This document shows positions 36,564-47,440 of a stretch of 64,000 nucleotides of DNA, piece after piece. The notes beneath the pieces were generated by a model that saw nothing but the letters and a program-made list of their open reading frames with translations, was not told where the DNA came from and ran no database searches. The translations under genes were made by a program, and so were the position numbers. Each line of letters begins with the position of its first letter. Position 1 is the stretch's first letter. The stretch comes from CALODL01 sp942492115 (GTDB lineage: Bacteria; Planctomycetota; Phycisphaerae; UBA1845; CAIVHJ01): contig CALODL010000012.1 in assembly GCA_942492115.1 (NCBI GenBank), positions 1 to 64,000 of the forward strand. Reading direction: 5' to 3'.

Positions 36564-37898
36564 CTAGTACTTGAGGACCATGTCTTTGCAGATGTGGTGG
36601 ATCGACTCTTCGTCGAGCAGATGATAGACGGTGATTCGCTGAGCCAGCAGCCGTCCCACCGCCGTCGTGAACGCTTCGTTGTCATAGTTGTTGACGACCG
36701 CCGCCACCGAATAGCCTTGGCGGCGTAGCATGCCCGAGCCGCCAACGCGGCCGACTCGTCGACTTCCTGCAGAATCACCAGCACCGTGGCGTCCCGCGGC
36801 ATTCGGTTCTGCGTTTCGATCAGCAGTTGTTCGAGGCGGATGCCATCGGTTCTTCAAGCCGTGCGAAGCCGCCCGGTGGATTTCGAAGGTCGTTCTGGGC
36901 CCGCGGCCAGTCGGTAGCACCACGGGCCGCAGGCGATCGCTGGCCGATTTCATCGCAACCGCGCGCTTGGCGTCTTGGAGCGAAGCATACTCCTTTACTT
37001 TCTGCCGCCTCGCGTCCTCGGTATCGGCCAAGCGGTCAACGGCATCGCGTCCGTTGGAGATCAGTCCAGACTGCTGCTGCAGCAGACAGCAGTGTGTGGC
37101 AGATCGATGCCGCCGCAACGGCCACCCGGGTCGGTGCGGACCGGCTCGTGATGATCGGGATTCGACCGCGCGTGTGCATATCGACCACCAACGTGCGGCG
37201 CCGGCGACGCTGGTGGGCTGGTATTGCTTGCACTGCAACTGACCGGTTCTGGCCGTGGCCCGCCAATGAATGCTGCGCAGAGGATCGCCCTGTTCGTACC
37301 GACGAATGCCCGAGATCATCGTCGGATCTTCCTGCAAGCGGTAGCTGACTTTGACTTCCCCGACGGGCCGTCGCGAGGCGACATCGTAGCCGCTCAAGGG
37401 GATCAGCTTGGGCAGAACGAGCAGATAAGCTGCATCGGTGACTTTGCGAAAGCGTCGATGCAATCCCAGTAGATCGCCGGTTTCCGCGATCACGGGTCCG
37501 ATCTGAAAATACCCGCGGCGCAGCGTGTGCAGCTTGTAGTGCACGATGCGGCTACCGCCGGCGGGCAAGCTGCACATCCGTAGATGGTTCCCCTCGACGC
37601 GCAGCGCCGCAGGCGGTGCATGCAGGGCAGCTTGCGGCAAGACGTCTTCGACCAGTACCCAGGCGATGGGCCAGCGGTCGCGGTTGTCGAGACGAATCTG
37701 GATGGCTACATCTTCACCGACCACCACCTCGTCGGCGCTCATCGTGCGGGTTGCGGCAAGCGCCAACGTCCATCGTTGCGACAGCTTGTGGCTGACCCAA
37801 AACACAGCCAGCAACACGTAGGCCGAATAGACCAACATGCTCGCGCCCAGCAGCACTCCGATCAAAAGCAGCAGCGATAGTCCCGCTACAGTTCGCAT
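36564..37898 (-). CDS. DUF58-domain membrane protein (frame-broken internally)
   Basis: The N-terminal helices are LSLLLLIGVLLGASMLVYSAYVLLAV. The linker and DUF58 core follow, including RYEQGDPLRSIHWRATARTGQL, the family's hallmark. Two pairs of compensating shifts (37060-37230 and 36690-36880) scramble the middle. The correct sequence (TLVVDMHTRGRIPIITSR; PRDATVLVILQEVDE) lies in other frames. The end reads VYHLLDEESIHH. DUF58 proteins usually accompany MoxR ATPases and transglutaminase-like proteins, which are not seen here. About 445 residues. Confidence 0.8.
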   Translation of the reverse strand: MRTVAGLSLLLLIGVLLGASMLVYSAYVLLAVFWVSHKLSQRWTLALAATRTMSADEVVVGEDVAIQIRLDNRDRWPIAWVLVEDVLPQAALHAPPAALRVEGNHLRMCSLPAGGSRIVHYKLHTLRRGYFQIGPVIAETGDLLGLHRRFRKVTDAAYLLVLPKLIPLSGYDVASRRPVGEVKVSYRLQEDPTMISGIRRYEQGDPLRSIHWRATARTGQLQCKQYQPTSVAGAARWWSICTRAVESRSSRAGPHRPGWPLRRHRSATHCCLLQQQSGLISNGRDAVDRLADTEDARRQKVKEYASLQDAKRAVAMKSASDRLRPVVLPTGRGPRTTFEIHRAASHGLKNRWHPPRTTADRNAEPNAAGRHGAGDSAGSRRVGRVGGSGMLRRQGYSVAAVVNNYDNEAFTTAVGRLLAQRITVYHLLDEESIHHICKDMVLKY

Positions 37899-37928
37899 AC
37901 AGATGGTCCTGGGCCATTCGGCTGCGGC

Positions 37929-38631
37929 TCAGCGACCGTAGATCACGATATCATCGAAATCGTTCATGTCATCGAACGATCCAATGCCGATGCGGCCCTT
38001 GCCAAACGTCTTCTCCGTGGCTTGCATGTGAACGTTCTGCATGTCGTCGAAGTAGACCTCGATCGTGCCTTCGCGGCTGTCCCGAACCACCTTGACGGTA
38101 TGCCATTTGTCGTCCCATGCCACCGGCTTTTTGTTCTCCGTGATCGCAAGTCGTGGTGCATCTTTGACGATCATGATTTGACCGCTGTGGGGATCGGGCT
38201 TGGCACCCAAATGCACATAGTAGAAGTTTTCGGGATTCTGGTGACAAAAAAAGGTGCAGCAATCGCGATGGCCACCGGTATCGTTGGTGCTGCGAACCTT
38301 ATAGATCACCACGAAATCCTCAAGCTCAATATCCTTGATCACCGCGATATTGTAGGGGCTGCGGAATTTCGGTTCGTAGTTGCTTTGGCGGCGGGTGAGT
38401 CCGAAAAACATGGTTCCCCTTGTCATCCTCGGTCAGCCGCCAAGCGGTGTCGTCGGTGGTTTCCCAGCGGCTCACACCCTGCTCGAAGTTTTCGCTGAAT
38501 ACCAGCGGCATGCCCTTGGACTGCTTGTCGGTCGCTTCGTCGGCCAGGCAACAGGTCGAGGGAAGTAAGCAACCTCCCAACAAGAGAGCGGATACTAGGT
38601 GAGGCAAAAAGCGTTGGCGTTCAAGATTCAT
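37929..38631 (-). CDS. DUF1080-like secreted protein (concanavalin-type fold), frame-broken
   Basis: It has a signal peptide with lipobox-like LLGGCLL, then PLVFSENFEQGVSRWETTDD and AWRLTEDDKGNHVFR. After a shift near 38400 it continues as YNIAVIKDIELEDFVVIYKV, NFYYVHLGAKPDPHSGQIMI and the ending GRIGIGSFDDMNDFDDIVIYG. This is the standard course of 3-keto-disaccharide hydrolase/DUF1080-type proteins (about 230 residues). It is probably periplasmic and involved in carbohydrate handling. It ends 30 bases from the DUF58 gene on the same strand. Confidence 0.75.
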
Positions 38632-38664
38632 CGTCTGCTTTCGTAAGAAAATAAGGTATCGAGA

Positions 38665-39003
38665 TCAATAGCGCGGCACGCCCGAATCGATCTCTTGGCT
38701 CCAGGCATCGATGCCGCCAGACATATTCTGGGCATTGGGAAAACCGTTCTCGCGCAGCCAGCGAGTGACCCGCAAGCTGCGACCACCATGATGGCAATGC
38801 ACGGCGATGCGACGGCCGTCGAATTCGGCAAGCCTCTGGCTCGACTCTGCCCAGGTGCTCATCGGCAAAAGGATCGCACCTTCGATGCGAGCTGTGTTCC
38901 ATTCCTGTTCCTCGCGGCAGTCGAGCAAAACGATCTCGTTGCTCGACATCAACTCGTGAACCTGTTGGACGTCGATATCCAGCGGTAGCACATCCTGCGG
39001 CAT
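38665..39003 (-). CDS. Rhodanese-like sulfurtransferase
   Basis: An intact 112-residue single-domain rhodanese: EIVLLDCREEQEWNTARIEGAILLPMSTW, the active-site loop IAVHCHHGGRS with the catalytic Cys, then VTRWLRENGFPNAQNMSGGIDAWS. It has no signal peptide. It lies just downstream of the aldose epimerase gene and may be co-transcribed with it. A function in sulfur transfer is inferred from the family. Confidence 0.88.
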   Translation of the reverse strand: MPQDVLPLDIDVQQVHELMSSNEIVLLDCREEQEWNTARIEGAILLPMSTWAESSQRLAEFDGRRIAVHCHHGGRSLRVTRWLRENGFPNAQNMSGGIDAWSQEIDSGVPRY

Positions 39004-39009
39004 ACGGCT

Positions 39010-40141
39010 CTACTCCTGCGCATCGGTGGTGAAGCTCAATGTGGTCTGAGACTCGAATGTTTCGCCGGGTCGCAGAATCGTATTGGGGAAGCTGGCTTGA
39101 TTCACCGAGTCGGGGAAATGTTGCGTTTCCAAACAACAGGCCGGCATGCTGGTAGGCCTTGCCGGCCTTGCCCTTCTCTCCAGCGAGAAAATTCCCCGAG
39201 TAGAACTGCACACCCGGCTCGGTGGTCATGATTCGCAGCCGGCGACCGCTGGTATTGTCGAACAAGAAGGCCGCGAGCGCCAACTCCTTGCCTTCCTCGG
39301 GCGCATTGAGAACGAAGTTATGGTCGTAGCCCAACGCGGCGGTATCCGTCAATTCAGCGATGCGTTTGCCAATTGGCGTCAACTTGCGGAAGTCGAGCGG
39401 CGTTCCCTGGACCGTTGCCAATTCGCCGGTCGGGATCAGCGTGTCGTCGACGGGCGTGTATTTGTCGGCATGGATGCGGAGCTTATGATGGTGGTTCGTG
39501 GGGCGTCCCTCTCCCGATAAATTAAAATAGGCGTGGTTGGTAAGATTCACCGGCGTCGCTTTGTCCGTGGTCGCTGTGTAACGAATGCTCAAGCTGTTGC
39601 GACTCTTCGCCAATGTGTAAGTCACCTGCACACTGAGATTCCCCGGATAGCCCTCTTCGCCGTCGGGGCTGGTGTAGCTGAAGGCCACGCTCTGGCCACG
39701 CTTGTTTTCCGTCGCCTTGGCCTCCCAAACCACCTTGTCCAGACTCCGCTCCACACCGCCGTGCAAATGATTCGGATCGTTGTTGATCGCCAGCGTGTAC
39801 TCCTTGCCATCCAGCGTGAATTTACCCTTGGCGATCCGATTGCAAACTCTGCCGGTGGTGCAACCGGGGCAGGGATTCGCTTCCGATTCATAACCGGCAA
39901 GATCATCGAAACCCAAAATGACATCATCCACTTTGCCGCCTCGATCGGGCACGTCGAGTTCCACCAGAGTTGCGCCGCGGGTCATCACTTTGACGGTCAT
40001 GCCCGCGTCGTTGTGCAGCGTATAGAGTTCGACAGCGGTGCCATCCTGAGTCTTGCCGAAATCAGTTGCCTGGGGCGGAGCTGCGACCAGAGTCGACGAG
40101 TACAGACAACACGCTATTGCAGCGAATCTGAGAAATCTCAT
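39010..40141 (-). CDS. galM: Aldose 1-epimerase (mutarotase), exported; frame-broken near 3' end
   Basis: The start is the ATG at 40141 (MRFLRFAAIACCLYSST, a signal peptide). The GalM course follows: TRGATLVELDVPDRGGKVDDVILGFDD, NRIAKGKFTLDGKEY, NDPNHLHGG (His), LTNHAYFNLSG (catalytic His), and TTEPGVQFYSGNF (catalytic Glu). One shift near 39130 precedes the C-terminus (SFPNTILRPGETFESQTTLSF). About 375 residues. It interconverts alpha and beta sugar anomers and is probably periplasmic. The rhodanese gene follows within 7 bases. Confidence 0.9.
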
Positions 40142-40427
40142 TTTTTTGAATCCCGGTACAAGCAACCTCGAAGAAAACATGCCAGCGGCATCATTGTAAG
40201 CGAAGAAACGCTACGAGGGGCCCAGGGGAGGCCAGAAGAAAGGCGTGGATCAAAGCCGTAGCGGAAAAGCGTAGCGGAAAAGCGTCAAGACTTTCGGCGC
40301 GGGGGTTTTTGCTGAAAATACCGAAACTCTTGGGGCTTTTCCGATGCCACCAAAATCCTAAAGGCCACGCCGTTCGAGGTCGGAGGCAGTGTGCTGAATA
40401 GAAAGCCGAATGGGCCGATGCGCATGT

Positions 40428-40514
40428 TGCACGCTGGCAGCGTGCGCTACGGGGAACATGCACGCTGGCAGCGCGCTACGGGGAAAAATGCACGCTGGCA
40501 GCGTGCGCTACGGG
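40428..40514. repeat. Three tandem copies of a ~30-bp REP-like unit
   Basis: The unit contains the palindrome gcacgct-ggc-agcgtgc followed by gctacgggga. Copies start at 40428, 40459 and 40489. Its complement (cccgtagcgcacgctgccagcgtgc type) is the same family as the palindromes at 29.5 and 29.8 kb. It lies between the epimerase and heme-protein genes. Confidence 0.8.
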
Positions 40515-40529
40515 CAGCGCGGCTAGGAG

Positions 40530-43500
40530 TTACCTGGAAATGGGATCGCGTTGGGGGGTCTCGGCGACTTGCTGGTGATCGACGGGTACGAAACCCATGA
40601 AGGTCATCAGATCGCGAATCTCGGCGGCGGTCAAATTGTCCAGCAGCCCACCCGGCATGATCGATGTCTTGCTCGGCTGAATGTCGTCCACGTCTTGCTC
40701 GGCTACCAAGTGCTCGTTCAACTCGGAGTCGCGAACAATCAACGAACCATCGGAACTTTTTGACACGATTCCAGTCAGCACACGGCCATCGGTGGTCAGC
40801 ACGCGTTGCGTGCGGTACTGATCGCTGATCACGTGCGAGGGATAGAGAATCGATTCGATGTCTTCCTTGCGCGTGAAGCGATTGGCCAGGCTGGTCAGGT
40901 CGGGGCCGATGGCTTTGCCGAGAGAACCCATTCGGTGACAGGCCGCACATTGGGCTTTCTCGTAGGCGGCTTGCCCATGCTCGAGATTTCCTTTGCGTCC
41001 GTCGCTGGATAAGAAATATTCAAACAGCGTTTCCATGTTCCAGGGGGAAGCCTGTTCCAACTCGGGCAATTTTGCTTCGGGCAAATCCGGGAACTGAGCC
41101 GCATACCACTCCTGCCACGGGTGCAGCGGGTGCAAATCGCCTTGGTCGGCGAAATCCTCACCCGTCCAGTACTTGAGCAGTTGCACTGCGGGCTGCGGCG
41201 ACTGCTGATTCTGCTCCATGTTCAGACCATGCAAGATGACCTCGCGGAGAGCTTGTGGATCGTTGGTCGCCTGTGGGACTTTGCGCAGTGCATTGAGCAC
41301 TTCGGCTACCGCGTACGATTCGAGCACCGGCAGGCTGCGAATCAAATAGTCCCAATTCTCGTCGTTGGGTTTCTGGGCCAGGCCCAGTGCGACGGCTTGT
41401 CGGCGTTCAGGGCTGCGAACCCAGATTTCGCGCAGATAGGCCATCGAATCGGGATCCCCGTTTTGCGAGAACATGGCCACGATCCCGGTTCGCAAGCGTT
41501 TGTACTGCTCCCCGTCGAAACCGGGGCGGTCGATTTCCTGGTCGAGATTGCGCAGTGTTTGCAAATCGGCGGCACTCAGTTTGTCGGGATAAACGAATAG
41601 CGAGACGAGCCGCCGCATTGGGCCATTTGGCTCCTTCCGAGACGAAGATGCGAGCCTCTTCCAGCGGAAGATCCTTGCAAAGATCGCGGGTGACGTTCAT
41701 CACATACAGCGGAACGCTGCTACCCGAATCGGCCGGTTGCGTCTCTTCGAAGAACTTGATCAGCGCATACCGCTCGGTAGCGGTCCAAGCATGGTCGAAG
41801 AATCTCAAATGCATGGCGATGTGCATCCGCTCGGCCAGGTCGGCGTCCGATTGCAGGTAACTGATCGCCTTGGGTATTACTGCTTCACCGTTGAGGTAGG
41901 CCAGCAATCGAAACAGTTCGCGATTGAGAATGGGTTCACCGATTGGAAACTCTTCGGTGAGGGCTTGGGCGAATTCCGGCACGTCGTCCCGCGTCAATCC
42001 CGAGCGATGCAATGCGACTTGGGACAGTCGCAACACGTCGATCAAATCGCGATCGCTGACGAAGCCATTGAGGATCGTGTTGACCATATTGATCACGCGT
42101 CGCGCATATTGTTCTTCGGGTGCTGCAATCATCAAGCCAAGCGCGGCCTGCAAGCGTACGGGCTGGCTCTTCGTGTTCGAGCAGCTCATCGACCCACTGT
42201 TCGGCCGGAATACGCTCGAGTAGCCGTCTGCGCGGCCCAGGCGAGTTTGCGATCACCGCTGTCCAGCAACGGAACGAGCAACTCGTGATCGGGGCGAGCA
42301 TCGCAACGCAGTAGGGCTTCGCAGGCGGCAAAGCGTACATTCTTGTCTGAGTCGCTGAGCATTTTCTCGAGCAACGTGACGATGTTCGGCAAATTGCCGT
42401 GCACGCCATCAGATGCGCGGTCTTGGCGCGAACCGCTTCGTTGGGCGCCGAACTCAGGGCGGTCAGCAGTTCCGGGGTCGGTGTGGGGCCAAAGAGCTGC
42501 ATGAGGTCGAGTGCACGGACTCGATATTTCGCTGGGTTTTCGTCACTGAAGGCGACGCCCGCCACGGTATCGGCCCAGCCGGCGCCCAACGTCGCGTTTG
42601 AGCGACGCGATCGTTTGACGCGACCAAGCGGCATCGAGTTGCGGTTGCTTGACCGCAGCGGCAATGCCGTCACCCAAGTTCTTCACCGAATCGGGAACGT
42701 TGCCGAGCCAACGCACCTGGTAAATCCCACCCTTCGTTCCGCGACCGCCGGTGCAGAAATAGAGCCAGCCGTCGGGGCCAATGGCCAGGTCGGTGACATT
42801 CAGGGGTTGTCCTTGAAGAAAGACTTCCGATTGGGCCTGTCCGTCGTTGTCGAGTTTGACCGCCAAAATCTGACCTTGCGTCCAATCGGCCATCAGCAGT
42901 TGGCCGTGATAGCGCTGGGGAAACATGAAATGGTCGTATACGCAGGCGCCCGTGGGGGAGCCACGTCCGGTTTCCAACATGGTCGGTAGACGATCGAAGT
43001 AATAGTTCGGCCATTTGGCCCAGCCACTTCTCCAACCGAACTCGCTCCCTTCCACGATTTCATACATGCTCGTCGGGCGATACCAGGCGGCGCCTTCGTC
43101 CGATTCCATGTCGCTGTCGTGGACGAACAAGCGTCCATTGGGATGAAATGTCAAGTCAAAAGCATTCCGCAGGCCACCGGCGACGAGTTCGACGACCTTG
43201 CCATCGACATCCATGCGGATAACCGTTCCGCCGGGAGCCCTGAACGCCCACCGCGTGTCCACCTGGATCTTCGTAGCGTGGGCCGACAAAGTCGCCTTCG
43301 TAGAATTGCTTTCAGCGGACTGCTCGACGCGAATTCGCCGTCGTATCGGATTGGTTTCCCAAGACGCAGTAGATGCGACCGTCGGGACCGAGCGTCAGGC
43401 CATGTGCGCCGTGTTCGCCGGAATCCCCGGTGAAACCCGCGATCCTTTTGGCTTCTTCCAGCGCGCCATTGCGATCCTTGTCGATCAGGCGATAGATACC

Positions 43501-44378
43501 CGGGCCATCCGGCCCGTTGCCGGTTACGAACACGTCGCCGTTGAGCGGCAAAATCCCTTGAATGTTTTCAACCAAGTCGCAGTAGTCGCGCGTTTTGTCC
43601 ACCACACCATCTTTGTCACTGTCATAGATGAGCAACAATGGCCCACCTTCTTGAGCGGCAACGATATGCCCAAACTCATTGAAGGCCATATTGACCAACG
43701 AGCCGGTGACCTCGTCACCGAGTATCTGATCGACTGCGAATTCACGATGGATGCGAAAGCGTTGATTCTCGGAGAGCCGCTGCGGGCTGACATCTTCGCG
43801 GCGGTCCCAGGCGCCGTTTCCCCAAGGTTCCAAATTCCTGCGCCGGTTTCCAGCGAGAGTCATTGTGGGCGATGGCCTGCCAACCCGCGACCGAATCCAG
43901 CTGAGTTCGCCATTGCGGTCGCTGGAGTAGCTGAGCCATTGTCCACCAGCCGGCTTGACAAACACGCGTGCCGCCAAAGCGGCGGGGCCCGCAGCGACGA
44001 TGTTGACCCGGACGGCGACGACATTGTTTCCGCGACGCAGCAATCGGGTGATGTCGTATTGCTCCATCTGCTGGATCGAGCGTCCGCTGCCGACTTGGCT
44101 GCCGTTGACAAACAAGTTGTACGCGTCATCGGCGGTGATGGTCACCGTGGCTTGTTCCACCGAGCCGAGCTGCATCGTCTTGCGGAAAAAGCAATCTCCG
44201 GGCTGCGCCTGACCGCGGGTGCTCCGGCGACCAGATCCACGCGCGCCTCCTGCGCTTGAGCTTGCCAGCCAAACTGCATCAGCAGCAGGAGAACTAGCGA
44301 TCGGCCGAAGCGGAGGATAGTCGCCGACCGCTCCGCGGTCGCCGCGGGCTGGCAGGGCCGAGCCGCACCGCATCCCAT
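40530..44378 (-). CDS. PVC-type CxxCH heme-binding protein with beta-propeller and HEAT repeats (frame-broken)
   Basis: A protein of about 1,270 residues spread over at least six frame segments. It has a signal peptide (RFGRSLVLLLLMQFGWQAQA), a sugar-binding-like N-terminal domain (ITADDAYNLFVNGSQVGSG), and a sorbosone-dehydrogenase-like propeller (DGRIYCVLGNQSD; NAFDLTFHPNGRLFVHDSDME; WLYFCTGGRGTKGGIYQV). HEAT-like repeats follow (LLEKMLSDSDKNVRFAACEALLRC). The C-terminal cytochrome c part has CAACH (about 40949) and ends in GGLLDNLTAAEIRDLMTFMGF. This architecture is characteristic of planctomycetes and verrucomicrobia. It is probably periplasmic. Shifts occur near 44220, 43300, 42590, 42190 and 41620. 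Confidence 0.85.
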
Positions 44379-44710
44379 TTCCGGTGGCTGTCCGCGGAAG
44401 GCGGGTTGTTGACGAAAAGAGGCCGACGGGGCACTGAGCATTGACTTGCTTAAGCACGAACTCGATTCCTTGGAATATTGGGCTTGCGAAGAAGTAGATT
44501 CCACAATTCCAGCTTTTGATAACGCAATTGCGGACTCTAGGTCAATACAATCTCCTCTTTTTCGTCTGTGCGAACCGCCAGCTCCCCCGTATACTGACGC
44601 CCTCAAAAAACGGGGTTGACCTTCACGAAAACGCTTCGAAGCCGTTGGAAAACATCGGACTTCGTCAACTCCCGGCATTTCAATGGGTTTCACATTTCGC
44701 GGTTTGCAGC

Positions 44711-45697
44711 ATGTCGTTTCGCCAGTCCATCGTGCCTCGCGCGGAGGCCCAAGAGCCGTTCTTCTTGGGTGTCGACGTGGGGGGAACCAATATCAAAATC
44801 GGACTCGTCGATGACCGAGGGCAGACGCTAGCATTTGAGAGCATCGAAACCCGCACGCAGGCGGGGCCCGAGGATGCGTTTCGCCGCGCGGTGGAGACGT
44901 GTCATGCGCTGTGCCGCAAGGCCGAGGTCCGCAGCGAGTCGGTAAAACGCTGTGGCTTGGGAACGCCCGGTCCAATGTGCCTCACGCGGTGGATCGTGCT
45001 GAATCCTTCGAATCTTCCCAGCTGGCATGACTTTCCGGTTCGGCAGCACTTGCAAGATGCGCTGGGCATCGTAGTCAGCTACATCAATGACGCCAACGCG
45101 GCCGCCTTTGGCGAATTCTGGGTGGGTGCGGGCGCCAGCCATGATAGCCTGGCCCTGTTGACACTGGGGACGGGCGTGGGAGGGCGGATTGATCAGTGAC
45201 GGGCGACTGATCAACGGAATCAACAGCTTTGGCAGCGAACTGGGACACATGATCGTCGACAGCCGTCCCGATGCACTCCTTTGCAATTGGGGGGAGGGCA
45301 AGGCCAGTTGGAAGCCTACGCGAGGCTCCCGTGGCGGCTGCTGCGGACCGTAGCCGCTCTCAAACAAGGCGCCACCAGTAGCTTGCGGCAGCTGCCCGAC
45401 TGGGAGAATCTGTCCGCCAAGGACGTGTACGAAGCTGCGGCGGCGAACGATGCATTCGCGCTCCGCATCGTCGACGAAACCGCCTTTTACCTGGGAATCG
45501 GCGTTACCAGCGCCGTGCACGCCATCGACCCGGGGCTCGTCCTGTTGGGTGGAGCCATGAACTTTGGCGGATCCCAATGCAACGTCGGAAAGCGCTTTCT
45601 GCAAGGCATCGTCGACGAATTTGGGCGCCGCACCTTCCCGAATGTCTTCGAAGGAACGAAAATCGACTTCGCGACGCTAGGGGGCGACGCGGGATAT
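44711..45697 (+). CDS. ROK-family sugar kinase (frame-broken, C-terminus cut off)
   Basis: From the ATG at 44711: FFLGVDVGGTNIKIGLVDD (phosphate-binding loop), YINDANAAAFGEFWVG (catalytic Asp), LLTLGTGVGG, then after shifts near 45182 and 45293 (a G6 run) SFGSELGHMIVDSRPDA and a damaged zinc motif region. The end should read GGDAGYIGAAG plus a short tail, but after GDAGYI the sequence changes to an unrelated one at about 45,697. The gene is therefore truncated at the joint with the next genome segment. It phosphorylates a hexose, possibly glucose. Confidence 0.88.
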
Positions 45698-45706
45698 ATC
45701 TCCCGG
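45690..45706. other. Junction between two genome segments (probable assembly chimera)
   Basis: Within about 15 bases the conserved C-terminus of the ROK kinase (GDAGYI) gives way, in another frame, to the middle of a TSP3-type protein (PGQCGCGTPDGD). No promoter, start codon, repeat or mobile-element end lies at the joint. Confidence 0.75.
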
Positions 45707-46622
45707 CCAATGCGGGTGCGGAACGCCGGACGGCGATGACGACAACGATGGCGTGCTCAATTGCTTTGACGTCTGCAAACAAGGTAATGACAACTTCGAC
45801 TCCGATGGCGATGGTATCCCTGACGACTGTGACAACTGTGTGCTCGTACCCAACCCGGACCAGCGCGACAGCGACGGCGATCGCCGCGGTGATGCCTGTG
45901 CAGGTGACTTCGACGGCGACGGCATTGGCGACCTGCGCGACAACTGTGATCAACTGTTCAACATCGACCAGCGCGACACGGACGGTGATGGAGTCGGAGA
46001 CGGGTGCGATGATGACGACGACGATGATGGCGTCATCGATACGTTCGATTTGTGTGCGGGCACGCCGATCGGCGCGATGGTCTCCGAGGACGGCTGCGCC
46101 ACGGGGCCAGTCTCCCCGGTTGGCGAACAACCCGACTTGCGCGTCGAACTCGAGGCCGAGCTGTTCGACGCCGACACCGCACCCAAGATTCGTTACACCG
46201 TCACCGTCACCAATCTGGCGGAAGCCACGGCACGGAACGTCTCGATCAAGGCGACACTCGATGCCACGACCACGTTGGATGATGCATCGAATGGAGGACA
46301 ACCGAGTGACAACAAAGTCCTGTGGCCCGGGTTCGACCTAGCTGGCGGTGGCGTAATTGTACGCACATACATCGTGCGGGTCGAAGTGACCGATGATGGC
46401 GGCAACGAGATTGGCGGAATCGTCGATGTTGGCAGTGATGATGACGACCGCAACCCGGTCGACAATCAGGATATCAGCGGAGTTCACTTGATCCCGAACA
46501 ACAGCGGCACGCGGGAGCAGATGTGCGGCGCCGGTGCGGAAACGCCGGTAGCAGTCGCCAGCATGCTCCTGATGCTGACCCGCCTCTTACCGAGTGTGCA
46601 TCGTCGACGTCGACATCGCTGA
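45698..46622 (+). CDS. TSP3-repeat/DUF11 surface protein, 3' part only
   Basis: The frame enters at the junction with PGQCGCGTPDGDDDNDG, a phrase that normally sits inside long planctomycete secreted proteins. The start codon and signal peptide are therefore missing. Calcium-binding TSP3 repeats follow (DSDGDGIPDDCDNC, DTDGDGVGDGCDDD), then a DUF11-like beta domain (PKIRYTVTVTNLAEATARNVSIKATL). The C-terminus carries a sorting-like tail: MCGAGAETP, a hydrophobic helix (VAVASMLLMLTRLL) and RRRRHR. The complete frame within the window is about 305 residues. It overlaps the convergent coiled-coil gene by 36 bases. Confidence 0.8.
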
Positions 46623-47360
46623 GGCCGACTGGACCGAGCGTACAATTCGTCGCACATTTCGATTGAGCGTTCCGATCTCATCCAGCAATTGCGCCTGTTC
46701 TGATGACCATGATTGCGCCAGCTCCATGATCAATGACCCCAAACGGTTGGACGAATCGTCGTCCACGTCGTGAACGATCGATGCTGCAAGGTCTGCCATG
46801 CGTGATCCTCGCAGAGTGTCTTCGATTCGCCGCGCCGCTGCGTCGACCCGATCGATGGCTTCAGCGTCGAGCGGCTTTCGGAGAGCCGGTAGCACCCCTT
46901 CTTCCAACCGAGTGCGGGCGGCCTTGGCTTCGGCCAGCTCCTGTTGCAACCGCCGACTTTCATGCATGTAGTTGCGGCGCGTGTCTTCGGCCCGACGTTC
47001 CATGCACTGGATCATCTTCTCGGCCGCCCGGAGTTTGCGTGTCACTGCACCCAGTTCGGCAGTTCGTGTCGATACCTCGTCCTCTTTCACCCGGTTCTCG
47101 CTCTCGAGAATTGCGCAAGTCTGCAATGCGCGCAGGGCACGGTCGTCCTCATCAGCCCGTGCCATTCGATCGCGGAGTTCGCGGACACGATTCTCTGCCT
47201 CGAACAGACGAATGGAAGTCGTAGCCAGATCATCTTCGAGTTTGCGACAGCGCGCCCCCATCGCGGAGCGCGACAGCCTGCTCCGCAAACGACGAATGCG
47301 TCCGGCCACGCGTTGGCGGGCGTTTCTCACGGTGGTCAAGTCAGGGGTGTGTCCGTTCAT
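46587..47360 (-). CDS. Coiled-coil protein, unknown
   Basis: A 257-residue protein from the ATG at 47360 (MNGHTPDLTTVRNAR; aggag upstream). Nearly all of residues 15-170 is heptad-rich coiled coil with many Arg/Glu. A calmer helical end contains DSSNRLGSLIMELAQSWSSEQ. It has no signal peptide or membrane segment. I do not recognise the family. It overlaps the TSP3 gene's 3' end tail to tail and diverges from the symporter. Confidence 0.6.
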   Translation of the reverse strand: MNGHTPDLTTVRNARQRVAGRIRRLRSRLSRSAMGARCRKLEDDLATTSIRLFEAENRVRELRDRMARADEDDRALRALQTCAILESENRVKEDEVSTRTAELGAVTRKLRAAEKMIQCMERRAEDTRRNYMHESRRLQQELAEAKAARTRLEEGVLPALRKPLDAEAIDRVDAAARRIEDTLRGSRMADLAASIVHDVDDDSSNRLGSLIMELAQSWSSEQAQLLDEIGTLNRNVRRIVRSVQSASAMSTSTMHTR

Positions 47361-47440
47361 CGCAGTCTCCTTGCGACAGATCTCGCCATGACATCGACGA
47401 GCCTCGTCTTCCCCAGTGATCGGGTTATGGGGCCTGCAGG

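Noticed and set aside
43198..44259. 353-residue plus-strand frame
   Set aside because: It lies opposite the large CxxCH heme protein, whose domains are clear on the minus strand.
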